From positions 62,001 to 126,000 of the IMG/VR virus record IMGVR_UViG_3300023174_000068: DNA of 64,000 bases; one strand, 5' to 3'. This document shows positions 51,906-59,796 of the stretch, in pieces; within the stretch, counting starts at the first letter, position 1; every line of letters begins with the position of its first letter. The position numbers and the translations under genes are program-made. The notes beneath the pieces are model-generated. The model worked only from the letters and a program-made list of their open reading frames with translations. It did not search any database and was not told where the DNA came from. The DNA comes from a virus.

Positions 51906-53198
51906 ATGAAATGTTCCTCTTTTGTTGATTTTGAAACAGCTCTATCCATTGTGAGGGGGTTGAATATTAACAGCGTTTCAGAATGGAGAAAATGGATAAA
52001 AGAAAATAAAGATAAAAAAATACCTTATAACCCTGATATCATTTATAAAAATAATGGATGGGTAAATTTTAAACATTTCTTCGGAACTTTCACACTAAAA
52101 AGAAAAAAATTTTTTACCTTTGAGGAATGTAAATGGTTTTTAAAACATTTATCATTTAAAAATCACAAAGAATTTATAATTTGGATTAAAAAAAATAAAG
52201 ATAAAGGCGTGCCATCTAACCCGGAAATAATTTACAAAGATAAATGGATTTCCTGGGGTGATTTTTTATCAAATAATAATATAAGCAATTCTAAAAAAAT
52301 ATTTTTAGAATTTTTAGAGTGTAAAAATTATTTATCAAATTTACAACTAACTGGTTATAAATCATTTATGAGATGGTATGACATAGAAAAACCAAATCAT
52401 ATACCAAATAATCCAAATATCGTTTATAAAGATAAATGGATTTCCTGGGGTGATTTCTTATCAACTGGTAACGTGAGCAATTCGGATAAAATATTTTTAA
52501 ACTATGAAGATTGTAAAAAAATTGTTGTCGACAAAAAAATAAATTCTATTAATAAGTTTATGAGATGGAAAGACAAACCTAAAAATATACCATCTAAACC
52601 AAATATAACTTATAAAAATAGAGGATGGACTACTTGGTCTGATTTTTTAGAAAGTTTAGTAATTTCAAACAAAGATAAAGGTCAAAAATATCTAAACTAC
52701 GAAGATGCTAAAAATTATTTAAAAAAACTAGATTTAACTCACAAATTAGACTATATTGATTATATTGTAAATCACAATATAGATTTTCTTCCGAAAAGAC
52801 CCGATTATATCTATAAAAAAGATTGGAAAGGATATTTAGATTATCTGAACTGTGTTGGTTTAAGGTCTTCTTATGGGGAAATAAAAATCAAAGAGTTTTT
52901 AGACGAAAAAAATATAAAATATGAGAGAGAAAAAAAATTCGAGTCTTGTGTAAATAAAAATAATAACAAACTACCCTTTGATTTCTATTTAAATGACTAT
53001 AACATCTGTATAGAATACGATGGTCAACATCATTTCCAAATCGTATCAAAGTATGGGGGAGAAGACTTCTTTAAAAAGGTGCAAGATCATGATGTTATAA
53101 AAACCAAATGGTGCCTAGAAAACAACATCAAGTTAATTAGAATGCCATATAAAAAGAAGAATAAAATATTTAAAATTTTAAGTACCGAAATTAATTAG
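51906..53198 (+). CDS. Homing endonuclease with integrase-type repeats and EDxHD-like nuclease
   Basis: Residues 1-300 contain five repeats of about 55 residues ending in motifs such as VYKDKWISWGDFLS, the phage-integrase repeat (INT_rpt) used for DNA recognition. Residues 310-430 carry LPFDFYLNDYNICIEYDGQHHF, DVIKTKWCLENNIKLIRMPY, the E-x-D-G-x-x-H core of the VSR/DUF559 nuclease group. It is divergent from the primase gene, whose start is 35 nt away, and looks like an inserted free-standing homing endonuclease. Confidence 0.82.
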   Translation: MKCSSFVDFETALSIVRGLNINSVSEWRKWIKENKDKKIPYNPDIIYKNNGWVNFKHFFGTFTLKRKKFFTFEECKWFLKHLSFKNHKEFIIWIKKNKDKGVPSNPEIIYKDKWISWGDFLSNNNISNSKKIFLEFLECKNYLSNLQLTGYKSFMRWYDIEKPNHIPNNPNIVYKDKWISWGDFLSTGNVSNSDKIFLNYEDCKKIVVDKKINSINKFMRWKDKPKNIPSKPNITYKNRGWTTWSDFLESLVISNKDKGQKYLNYEDAKNYLKKLDLTHKLDYIDYIVNHNIDFLPKRPDYIYKKDWKGYLDYLNCVGLRSSYGEIKIKEFLDEKNIKYEREKKFESCVNKNNNKLPFDFYLNDYNICIEYDGQHHFQIVSKYGGEDFFKKVQDHDVIKTKWCLENNIKLIRMPYKKKNKIFKILSTEIN

Positions 53199-53210
53199 TA
53201 TATTTGTAGT

Positions 53211-53450
53211 ATGAATTTAAAAGAATTATATGAATCTGGTGAAGATGTCAGGGAATCACAAATTCCCCCTGATTGGAGAGAAAGTTTTGACCATTTTATC
53301 GCAGGTCAAACCTGCTACTTAGTCGACAATCCCAACTCTGATGAAAAAGAATTCGTATATTTTTCACATGACTTTCGGTTTTGGTATAATCAAAATAAAA
53401 TGCAAATCGAAAGAGACTCAAAGTTACGAGACGTAACAACAGGAAATTAA
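53211..53450 (+). CDS. Unknown small protein, 79 residues
   Basis: Acidic, with SQIPPDWRESFDHFIAGQTC and FVYFSHDFRFWYNQNK. It starts 12 nt after the homing endonuclease stop and converges on the HAD-like gene with a 4-nt overlap. Not recognised. Confidence 0.48.
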   Translation: MNLKELYESGEDVRESQIPPDWRESFDHFIAGQTCYLVDNPNSDEKEFVYFSHDFRFWYNQNKMQIERDSKLRDVTTGN

Positions 53451-54646
53451 CCTATTTTCTTTTTCTTTCTTTTCTTAATTTCCTTCTTTTTCTGAGACAC
53501 TATCTCCTTTGAAGTTTTTGTTAAATAATCTGTTTGCCTTAAAAACCGATTATGGAAATCATCCTGTCTAGTCATACTATCAGTCGGATTTAATTGACCG
53601 GTAATATTGCCAAATGGAGTGTGCGGTAATACTGAACTTTCCAAACCAGGTGTGTACATAGAGTTTTCCAAAAACTTTACAAACTGTCGAAACGTAAACA
53701 CTTTGGACTCTCTTTTATACAAACTCCTTTCGTCTTCTTCTCCTGTAAAAATAACATGAAACTCACCAATATTACTGTAATCTTCGTTGTTAAGATTTTT
53801 ACAGACATCATCAATATGTTCCCAATTTTTTCTATCATCATCTGAAAACCCAATTTTAGCAACCACTTTCCACGTCTCACCAGATTTAATAGTTTCTATA
53901 TCATCATTTAGATTTACTTCTAATTCTTTGGCCAAATCGTCGCATTTTTTGACAAAGTTCTTAAATGCCATTTCTTTTGCCCTTTCTGGGTTATCAGGAG
54001 CTCCACCCCTTGATGGTGCAGAAACTCCAATAAACTGACAAAGGTCTAAATAGTTGCTTATTAACCTTTCGTCTGAATCAATAGTTTTGTCATAAAGGTG
54101 CGAAAACATCTTTAAATGGTCTATCATAGATAATTTTTGTTCTGAACTCAAATTTGATATGATAAACTCAATAGCCTTTCTCATCGGGCCACCGTTGCTA
54201 TTTGCACCAGACTCATGTCCTCTGGCTGTAATGATTGCAAAAAGTGAGCCGGTTGTTAAACATTCAATAAATTTATCATATGATTTTGCGAAGCTGCCCT
54301 GTAGTAGTGCCCTTCTAACATCTTTATAGAAAATATCAGGATCGACTTCATCTCTAAAATTTCTGAAAGGATCATTTGCATATCCAACCACAGTGTGACC
54401 GGAATATTCAAAATTTATTTTTCCAATTTGAGACCTGTAGTGTGCGAAATCTTCGGTATTCATACCGACTTCTAATCCGTTTTCATCTTGGAGAAAGATT
54501 TCCGTTGGCATTCTAAAAATGTTATCATCCCAATCAAATGCGTAGTAAAGTAATTGATAAACTCTGTATTTATTTCCAGATTTATCATAAAAATCATCTT
54601 GAAGATATTCTTCTGTTAAATAGGTATTAAATTTCTTTAGATTCAC
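53447..54646 (-). CDS. HAD-like protein, putatively packaged
   Basis: After the capsid-targeting-like start MNLKKFNTYLTEEYLQ (ideal LTE|E site), the HAD motif I appears as AFDWDDNIFRMPTEI, with motif II in FAIITARGHES and a motif IV-like KIGFSDDDRKN. Spacing suits a capped HAD hydrolase, and residues 320-399 form a basic extension (VSQKKKEIKKRKKKKIG). It may be a nucleotide or nucleic-acid-end phosphatase. TTAATATATAA lies upstream on the minus strand. Confidence 0.68.
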   Translation of the reverse strand: MNLKKFNTYLTEEYLQDDFYDKSGNKYRVYQLLYYAFDWDDNIFRMPTEIFLQDENGLEVGMNTEDFAHYRSQIGKINFEYSGHTVVGYANDPFRNFRDEVDPDIFYKDVRRALLQGSFAKSYDKFIECLTTGSLFAIITARGHESGANSNGGPMRKAIEFIISNLSSEQKLSMIDHLKMFSHLYDKTIDSDERLISNYLDLCQFIGVSAPSRGGAPDNPERAKEMAFKNFVKKCDDLAKELEVNLNDDIETIKSGETWKVVAKIGFSDDDRKNWEHIDDVCKNLNNEDYSNIGEFHVIFTGEEDERSLYKRESKVFTFRQFVKFLENSMYTPGLESSVLPHTPFGNITGQLNPTDSMTRQDDFHNRFLRQTDYLTKTSKEIVSQKKKEIKKRKKKKIG

Positions 54647-54709
54647 TTTTTTTGTAAACTTTTGTATTGAATTTATATATTAAATTTTGTAAACTAAAAT
54701 AATATCCAA

Positions 54710-55360
54710 ATGGCACAAGGAGTTCATAAAATCACAAAAAATTTCGAAGACGAATTATCAAAATATACCGGAGCGCCCTACGTTGTAACTGTTGACAACA
54801 TGAGCAACGCTCTTTTTCTTTCACTCTACTACGAACACCATATAAAATCAAGATGTGAAAAATCCATAAAAATACCAAGTAGAACTTATCCTTCTGTGCC
54901 GTGTGAAATTATTCATGCAGGATTAAAAGTTGACTTTCAACCAGTAGTTGGTGAAACGATTAAGGGAGCCTATCAACTAGTTGGATCTCGTGTCTGGGAC
55001 TCGGCCCTTACTTTTACTTGGAACATGTATATCCCAGAAACCCATATGTGTGTGTCATTTACCGGACCCTACAAACACTTAAAACTGGGCAAAGGTGGAG
55101 CAATTCTAACTGATTGCGAAGAGGCTTACAAGTGGTTCAAAAAAGCTCGATTCAGTGGTCGAGACGAGTGTTCCTATCACGTTGATGATTTTGACGTTAA
55201 TCCAGTTGTTGGTTGGAATTTTTATATGATGCCTGAGATTGCAGCTCGGGGACTACTTCTGATTTCTCAATTTTATGACCAAGATGGTTCTGCAAAACAC
55301 AATGAAGATTTAGAACTTCCTTATCCAGATCTTTCCAAATTCGAAGTTTATAAAAAGTAA
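54710..55360 (+). CDS. DegT/DnrJ/EryC1-family sugar aminotransferase
   Basis: FEDELSKYTGAPYVVTVDNMS corresponds to the N-terminal F-E-x-x-x-A-x-x-x-G...V-x-S-G-T-x-A motif. IPSRTYPSVPCEIIHAG and GPYKHLKLGKGGAILTD supply the PLP-lysine region, and FYMMPEIAARGLLLI the C-terminal block. At 216 residues it is shorter than cellular members (about 370), lacking part of the C-terminal domain. It would transaminate a keto-sugar nucleotide. First gene of a four-gene sugar-modification unit. Confidence 0.75.
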   Translation: MAQGVHKITKNFEDELSKYTGAPYVVTVDNMSNALFLSLYYEHHIKSRCEKSIKIPSRTYPSVPCEIIHAGLKVDFQPVVGETIKGAYQLVGSRVWDSALTFTWNMYIPETHMCVSFTGPYKHLKLGKGGAILTDCEEAYKWFKKARFSGRDECSYHVDDFDVNPVVGWNFYMMPEIAARGLLLISQFYDQDGSAKHNEDLELPYPDLSKFEVYKK

Positions 55361-55366
55361 CTCGAT

Positions 55367-57304
55367 ATGATCGATTTGTTAAAACAGGTAAAAATCGTTG
55401 TTTACTATGTTAGAGATGAAAGGGTAAACTGGGTTAAAGATCAAATTAAAAATCTTAATCTCACCATTGAATTTGAATTTGTAAGGGGTTTTACTAAAGA
55501 TGACAGCGAAGGCTATCAAAAAAACAAACACTCAAACCCTAAATATGCCGAAGCCGAAACAGACGGCCAGATTGCTTGTCTTCGAACTTTTGCAAATATA
55601 CTCTATAAATTTAGTCAAGACAGCGGTGATAAAAAGTATGTAATAACTATGGAAGACGACGCCTGTCTTCTTAAAGACGGGTTTGAAGAAAAACTTACTC
55701 AGGCAATACTTAAATATAAAAAATACAGAAAAGAAATTGACTATGTTTGCTTAGGATATGGACCATTTGATATCGAAAGACTAAAATCAAGAAACACAGG
55801 CCATGACGATGGATTTTATTGGGGATTTTGGAATGGCAGAAAAACAATAGAGGACTTCGATAATCTTTATGGTGGGCAGATGCTATTATTTGATAAAATT
55901 GCAGCGAAGCAAATTTCTGATGTATTTCACCAAAATAACACCGATGAAATCAGAAATAAGATAAAAGAAAGAATCGACTTTGGGTTGATTTTTTCACTTA
56001 AGGTTGATGTATTACTTGGGGACCACGTACTTCCACTTGTATTTAGACAGTCCGCTCAATACCCACCATTGTGTATTGAAGGAGATTTTTTTACTTCTAT
56101 GGAACAAGGTTTCAATAATTTTGATACAAGAAATTGGTCAAAATATCTTGAAATGTCTAATTATTACATAAATCAAAAATCTGATAAAAGAAAAATTCTA
56201 CTTACCGACATTATGTTTCCAAACAAATTTTCAACTTGGAGAAATAATGAGATTATATCTTTTATTGAAGAATTTGATACCGATATACTTATTTTCAAAA
56301 TTGATTCATATGCTGACACTCAATTTGATTTTGATTGGGACTTTCACAATCAATCAGGACTATTAAACGGTTACAATATTTTAATATCCAATCCAAAATA
56401 TAACCATTTGAATAAATATAATCAAAGAATAGATGGGACTAAATTTAATTATAAATTCTTAGCTTCTTATCTAATAACTAAATCTTCTGACTTTGATATT
56501 AATAAATACGATGCAGTATATCATATCTTTCTTAATACTTTTAATGTTTTTGACCAACATTTTAAATTTGATTATAGTAAGCAGTTCATACACCTTTACC
56601 CAGGAGGCGGTTATACAGATTTATCAAAAATAGACAATTTAGAACCAAAAATAAATATCATATCAACACATCACAGGACAACTAAAAAACTAAAAGAAAT
56701 CGGACATAAAAATTTTCTTATTGCTTACTTTGGAACTTTGATGAAATCGGATGAATCCTTCTTTGAGAAACCAGAAATAACTGACAAAACAATAAATATT
56801 TGTTTCTCTACTATGGGTAGTGCCGTTAACAAAGGCGACGATATTTATCACCAACTGATTAATTTTTATCAATTATTTCCTGAAAAAAAGATAAAGTTTT
56901 GGGCAGTTGGTAATTTTGAAAAAAGAGATGGAGTAGAAATAGTAGAACCAATGGACTACCTATCCTTAGCTAAATTTTACAGAAAAAATATAGATGTTTA
57001 TATAAATCCTGAAACTGGAAATTCTTTTAACGGATGGCCGTTAGGCCTGGAGTCCGTGATAAATGGTTCTGTTCTTGTTACCTCTGATCCAAATAATGAC
57101 CACGATTCATACTTCAAAGAGGAATCTGGTATATTCGTATTTAAAGATTTTAGAGAACTTGTAAAAATAATTGACCACCTTTATGAAAATTTATCAGAAA
57201 TTCGAAGTTACTCAAAATTGACACAGAAAAACCTAAAAAATTATTTAACATATGAAAATCAACAAAGTATAATATTTAACTATATAAAGAGCAGATTGGT
57301 ATAA
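55367..57304 (+). CDS. Two-domain glycosyltransferase
   Basis: N-terminal part (1-270): a GT25-like domain with VVYYVRDERVNWVKDQ, KYVITMEDDACLLKDGF (D-x-D-type) and a nucleotide-sugar pocket around LYGGQMLLF. C-terminal part (about 280-645): a GT-B-like domain with INICFSTMGSAVNKGDD, KFWAVGNFEKRD and YINPETGNSFNGWPLGLES. Both appear intact, so it may add two sugars in turn. Lies 6 nt after the aminotransferase gene. Confidence 0.75.
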   Translation: MIDLLKQVKIVVYYVRDERVNWVKDQIKNLNLTIEFEFVRGFTKDDSEGYQKNKHSNPKYAEAETDGQIACLRTFANILYKFSQDSGDKKYVITMEDDACLLKDGFEEKLTQAILKYKKYRKEIDYVCLGYGPFDIERLKSRNTGHDDGFYWGFWNGRKTIEDFDNLYGGQMLLFDKIAAKQISDVFHQNNTDEIRNKIKERIDFGLIFSLKVDVLLGDHVLPLVFRQSAQYPPLCIEGDFFTSMEQGFNNFDTRNWSKYLEMSNYYINQKSDKRKILLTDIMFPNKFSTWRNNEIISFIEEFDTDILIFKIDSYADTQFDFDWDFHNQSGLLNGYNILISNPKYNHLNKYNQRIDGTKFNYKFLASYLITKSSDFDINKYDAVYHIFLNTFNVFDQHFKFDYSKQFIHLYPGGGYTDLSKIDNLEPKINIISTHHRTTKKLKEIGHKNFLIAYFGTLMKSDESFFEKPEITDKTINICFSTMGSAVNKGDDIYHQLINFYQLFPEKKIKFWAVGNFEKRDGVEIVEPMDYLSLAKFYRKNIDVYINPETGNSFNGWPLGLESVINGSVLVTSDPNNDHDSYFKEESGIFVFKDFRELVKIIDHLYENLSEIRSYSKLTQKNLKNYLTYENQQSIIFNYIKSRLV

Positions 57305-57308
57305 ATAT

Positions 57309-57869
57309 ATGTTTTATAAAAGAGAAGATTTAGAAAAAATTGGATTCAAAAGTGTTGGAGAAAACGTTCTTATATCTGACAAATGTTCGATATATAATGC
57401 CAAAAGAATTGATATAGGCAATAACGTAAGAATAGATGATTTTTGTGTTATTAGTGCCGGCGAAGGTGGTATAGAAATTGGAAATAATGTTCACATAGCC
57501 GTTTATTGTAGTATTATAGGAAAATCAAAAATAACGCTCTCTGATTTTTCAGGTTTATCTTCAAGAGTCTCTATTTATAGTTCGACAGATGACTATAGTG
57601 GAAACTACTTGACCAACCCAACCGTGCCAGAGAGATTTACAAATATTATCTCGGGTGAAGTAGTTTTAGGAAAACATGTTATTGTTGGAGCAGGGAGTAT
57701 AATTTTACCAAATGTAAAAATTGGAAATTACAGCGCAGTTGCTGGATTATCTCTTGTTTCTAAAAACATTGAAGAATCAAAAATAGCCGGAGGTATTCCA
57801 GCAAAAGTCTTAAAAGAACGAAACAACAACCTAATCGATTTGGAATGCGAGTATCTAAAAAATTTCTAA
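57309..57869 (+). CDS. Hexapeptide-repeat acyltransferase
   Basis: Left-handed beta-helix repeats are plain: IDIGNNVRIDDFCVIS, IEIGNNVHIAVYCSI, VVLGKHVIVGAGSIILPN and VKIGNYSAVAGLSLV, ending IAGGIPAKVLKER, the standard O/N-acetyltransferase terminus. It would acylate a sugar hydroxyl or amine. Placed directly after the glycosyltransferase and overlapping the MaoC gene by 25 nt. Confidence 0.9.
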   Translation: MFYKREDLEKIGFKSVGENVLISDKCSIYNAKRIDIGNNVRIDDFCVISAGEGGIEIGNNVHIAVYCSIIGKSKITLSDFSGLSSRVSIYSSTDDYSGNYLTNPTVPERFTNIISGEVVLGKHVIVGAGSIILPNVKIGNYSAVAGLSLVSKNIEESKIAGGIPAKVLKERNNNLIDLECEYLKNF

Positions 57870-58213
57870 TCACCGAACAAGTAGTCATTGATTTTGCTAA
57901 GATTTCAAATGACTACAATCCTATTCATTTAGACGAGGAATACGCAAAAAATACCATTTTCGAAAAAAGAATAGCACACGGTATGCTATTAGCGAGCTAT
58001 ATTTCTGGGTTAATCGCAAATGATTTTCCAGGGGAAGGATCTATATATTTAGAACAAAATCTATCTTTCAAAAAACCGTGTTATATAGGAGATGAAGTAG
58101 AGGTTGTTGTGAGTCTTATTGAAAAAACAAAAAATAAATACAAATTATCAACTACTGTTAAAAGCGGTGAAAATATTTTAATAACCGGTGAAGCTTTGAT
58201 ATTGAAGAAATAA
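57845..58213 (+). CDS. MaoC-like hot-dog hydratase
   Basis: The catalytic motif FAKISNDYNPIHLDEEYAK contains D and H in the D-x4-H spacing of (R)-specific enoyl-CoA hydratases. RIAHGMLLASYISGLI supplies the conserved A-H-G-M. At 122 residues it is a single hot-dog, like PhaJ. Its product, an (R)-3-hydroxyacyl-CoA, could be the donor for the overlapping acyltransferase gene, giving a 3-hydroxyacyl amino sugar. That pathway is inference from gene order. Confidence 0.85.
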   Translation: MRVSKKFLITEQVVIDFAKISNDYNPIHLDEEYAKNTIFEKRIAHGMLLASYISGLIANDFPGEGSIYLEQNLSFKKPCYIGDEVEVVVSLIEKTKNKYKLSTTVKSGENILITGEALILKK

Positions 58214-58240
58214 AAAACCCACTTCTGAGAAGTGGGTTTT
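58214..58240. terminator. Terminator of the sugar-modification unit
   Basis: Stem AACCCACTTCT / AGAAGTGGGTT with a single-base loop and flanking A/T tracts, between convergent genes at 58213 and 58248. It can serve both. Confidence 0.9.
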
Positions 58241-58247
58241 ATTCAAT

Positions 58248-58664
58248 TTAGTTTAATTTTCTTTTCTTAATAAATCTACCAAATGATTCAAGTGTTGGTT
58301 CTTTTTTCATTTGAGCCATTTTATTGTTAGACATTTTATTCTGAGCCGATTTCATATCCTCCTCGTCATCTTCGTCTTCTTCTTGTGCATATTCATCCTC
58401 TTCACCCTCTTCGTCTTCTTCTTGTGCATATTCATCTTCGTCTTCGTCTTCGTCTTCATCGTCCTCAAAATCGTCTTCTTCTTCAAACTGACCGAAGTTT
58501 TGAACTTCTTTTTGACCCTGAGCGGATTTTTCACCACCCTGCTCGCTAGAACTAAGTGTAAACTCTTCAACAACATCACCGTCCATTTCAGCTGTTACAG
58601 AAATCACACCATTGTTTTCTTCAATAGTTAACATATATTCACCTATTTCAATTGTAGTTTTCAT
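58248..58664 (-). CDS. Highly acidic protein, possible prohead core component
   Basis: Residues 1-40 form a small beta domain (TTIEIGEYMLTIEENNGVI). Residues 58-105 are almost only Asp/Glu (EDDEDEDEDEDEYAQEEDEE, with YAQEEDE repeated). The C-terminus PTLESFGRFIKKRKLN is basic/aromatic and resembles the ends of several putative internal proteins. T4 core proteins gp67 and gp22 products are comparably acidic, so a scaffold-core role is plausible but unproven. TTAATATATAA lies upstream. Confidence 0.55.
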   Translation of the reverse strand: MKTTIEIGEYMLTIEENNGVISVTAEMDGDVVEEFTLSSSEQGGEKSAQGQKEVQNFGQFEEEDDFEDDEDEDEDEDEYAQEEDEEGEEDEYAQEEDEDDEEDMKSAQNKMSNNKMAQMKKEPTLESFGRFIKKRKLN

Positions 58665-58750
58665 ATTTCTTTTATTTTTTTTTATATATTAATTTAAAAA
58701 AACAACTTTTTCACTTATTTAATCTAAAAAATTTAATCAACTCACACAAA

Positions 58751-59407
58751 ATGAATCAATTTCAAAAGTTCTTACTATCACAATCAATTTCAAGTTCACT
58801 TTCAGGTGATTATTTCAAAAAACTGGGTAGAAAAAACTTTGGACCACAATACTTTGATACCGGTGCCATGTCACAGGATGTTTTTTCAAAGCTACTGGAT
58901 GATAGAATCATATTTTTGTCAGATGAAATAGATTCAGATATTTGCAACTTAATAAAAGCTCAATTGCTTTTTCTTGATAGCGAAAGTGACGAAAAAATAT
59001 CAATCTATATTGATTCACCAGGTGGATCGGTATATTCGGGCCTTGGTCTTTTAGATGTCATTGATTTTGTAAAATCACCGATTTCTACTGTAAATACCGG
59101 CCTAGCCGCTTCCATGGCAGCCGTCATATTGTGTTGTGGTAGTAAGGGTGAAAGAAAAGCACTTAAACGAAGTAGAACTATGATACACCAACCGCTAACT
59201 TATGGTGGTTGGATGCAACAAGCCTCAGATGTAGAAATCGAAGCAAAAGAAATGAATACTCTAAAAAAAGAACTCTATGAAATAATATCCGAAAGAACTG
59301 GTCAGTCCTATGAAAAGGTATATAAAGATGGTGATAGAGACTATTGGATGTCAGCTATCGATGCAAAAAAATATGGCATGATCGACGAAATAATTAAAAA
59401 AAGATAA
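58751..59407 (+). CDS. clpP: ClpP-like serine protease
   Basis: The complete ClpP triad is present: Ser121 in NTGLAASMAAVIL, His146 in RTMIHQPLTYGG and Asp197 in DRDYWMSAIDAKKYGMID. ISIYIDSPGGSVYSGL is the oxyanion-loop strand. The 218-residue length includes a 25-30-residue N-terminal extension, MNQFQKFLLSQSISSS, that resembles the capsid-targeting-like segment or a normal ClpP propeptide. No Clp ATPase gene is in the window, so it would need host ClpX/ClpA/ClpC. A ClpS homologue is at 2402-2686. Confidence 0.93.
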   Translation: MNQFQKFLLSQSISSSLSGDYFKKLGRKNFGPQYFDTGAMSQDVFSKLLDDRIIFLSDEIDSDICNLIKAQLLFLDSESDEKISIYIDSPGGSVYSGLGLLDVIDFVKSPISTVNTGLAASMAAVILCCGSKGERKALKRSRTMIHQPLTYGGWMQQASDVEIEAKEMNTLKKELYEIISERTGQSYEKVYKDGDRDYWMSAIDAKKYGMIDEIIKKR

Positions 59408-59410
59408 ATC

Positions 59411-59683
59411 TTACTTATCTGATTTTGGTTTTCTAGTCTTTGGTTTAGACTGAGTTTTATTTTCGGTATCTTTTGCGGTTGCCTTTTTAGCAGATTCTTT
59501 TTTTGGAGTTGTTTCTTTTTTTGATACGCTCCTTCTAGTTTTCTTTTTAACCTCAGGTGCATCTTCAACAGACTCCACAGTTTGAGTAATTGGTGCCTTT
59601 TCTGCAACAACTTCTTCTATTTGTGCTTGAACAGCATCAGATTTTTTACCAAATCCAAATAACTTTTTAATAAATTGTACCAT
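59411..59683 (-). CDS. Lys/Thr-rich basic protein (histone-H1-like tail)
   Basis: A short N-terminal helix (MVQFIKKLFGFGKKSD) is followed by an acidic stretch. About 50 residues of Lys/Ser/Thr/Ala then follow, such as KKKTRRSVSKKETTPKK, composition typical of bacterial histone-H1-like DNA-binding tails. Probably unstructured. It could bind DNA or act as a decoy. Convergent with clpP with a 3-nt gap. Confidence 0.5.
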   Translation of the reverse strand: MVQFIKKLFGFGKKSDAVQAQIEEVVAEKAPITQTVESVEDAPEVKKKTRRSVSKKETTPKKESAKKATAKDTENKTQSKPKTRKPKSDK

Positions 59684-59778
59684 TTTTATAGTTAATATTT
59701 TTTTTATATATCAATATAATATTCTTCTCCTTATGGTAAAATATGTCTAAATTTCAAAAAAATCAACAAATACCTAAG

Positions 59779-59790
59779 TTTATATATAAA
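59779..59790 (+). promoter_or_regulatory. TTTATATATAAA promoter-like element
   Basis: Palindromic variant of the recurrent element, 6 nt upstream of the uvsW start. Confidence 0.45.
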
Positions 59791-59796
59791 TAGGTA

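Noticed and set aside
58311-58631. 106-codon plus-strand ORF with long hydrophobic runs (possible membrane protein)
   Set aside because: The Phe/Ile/Val runs are the antisense of Asp/Glu codons in the acidic protein at 58248-58664.
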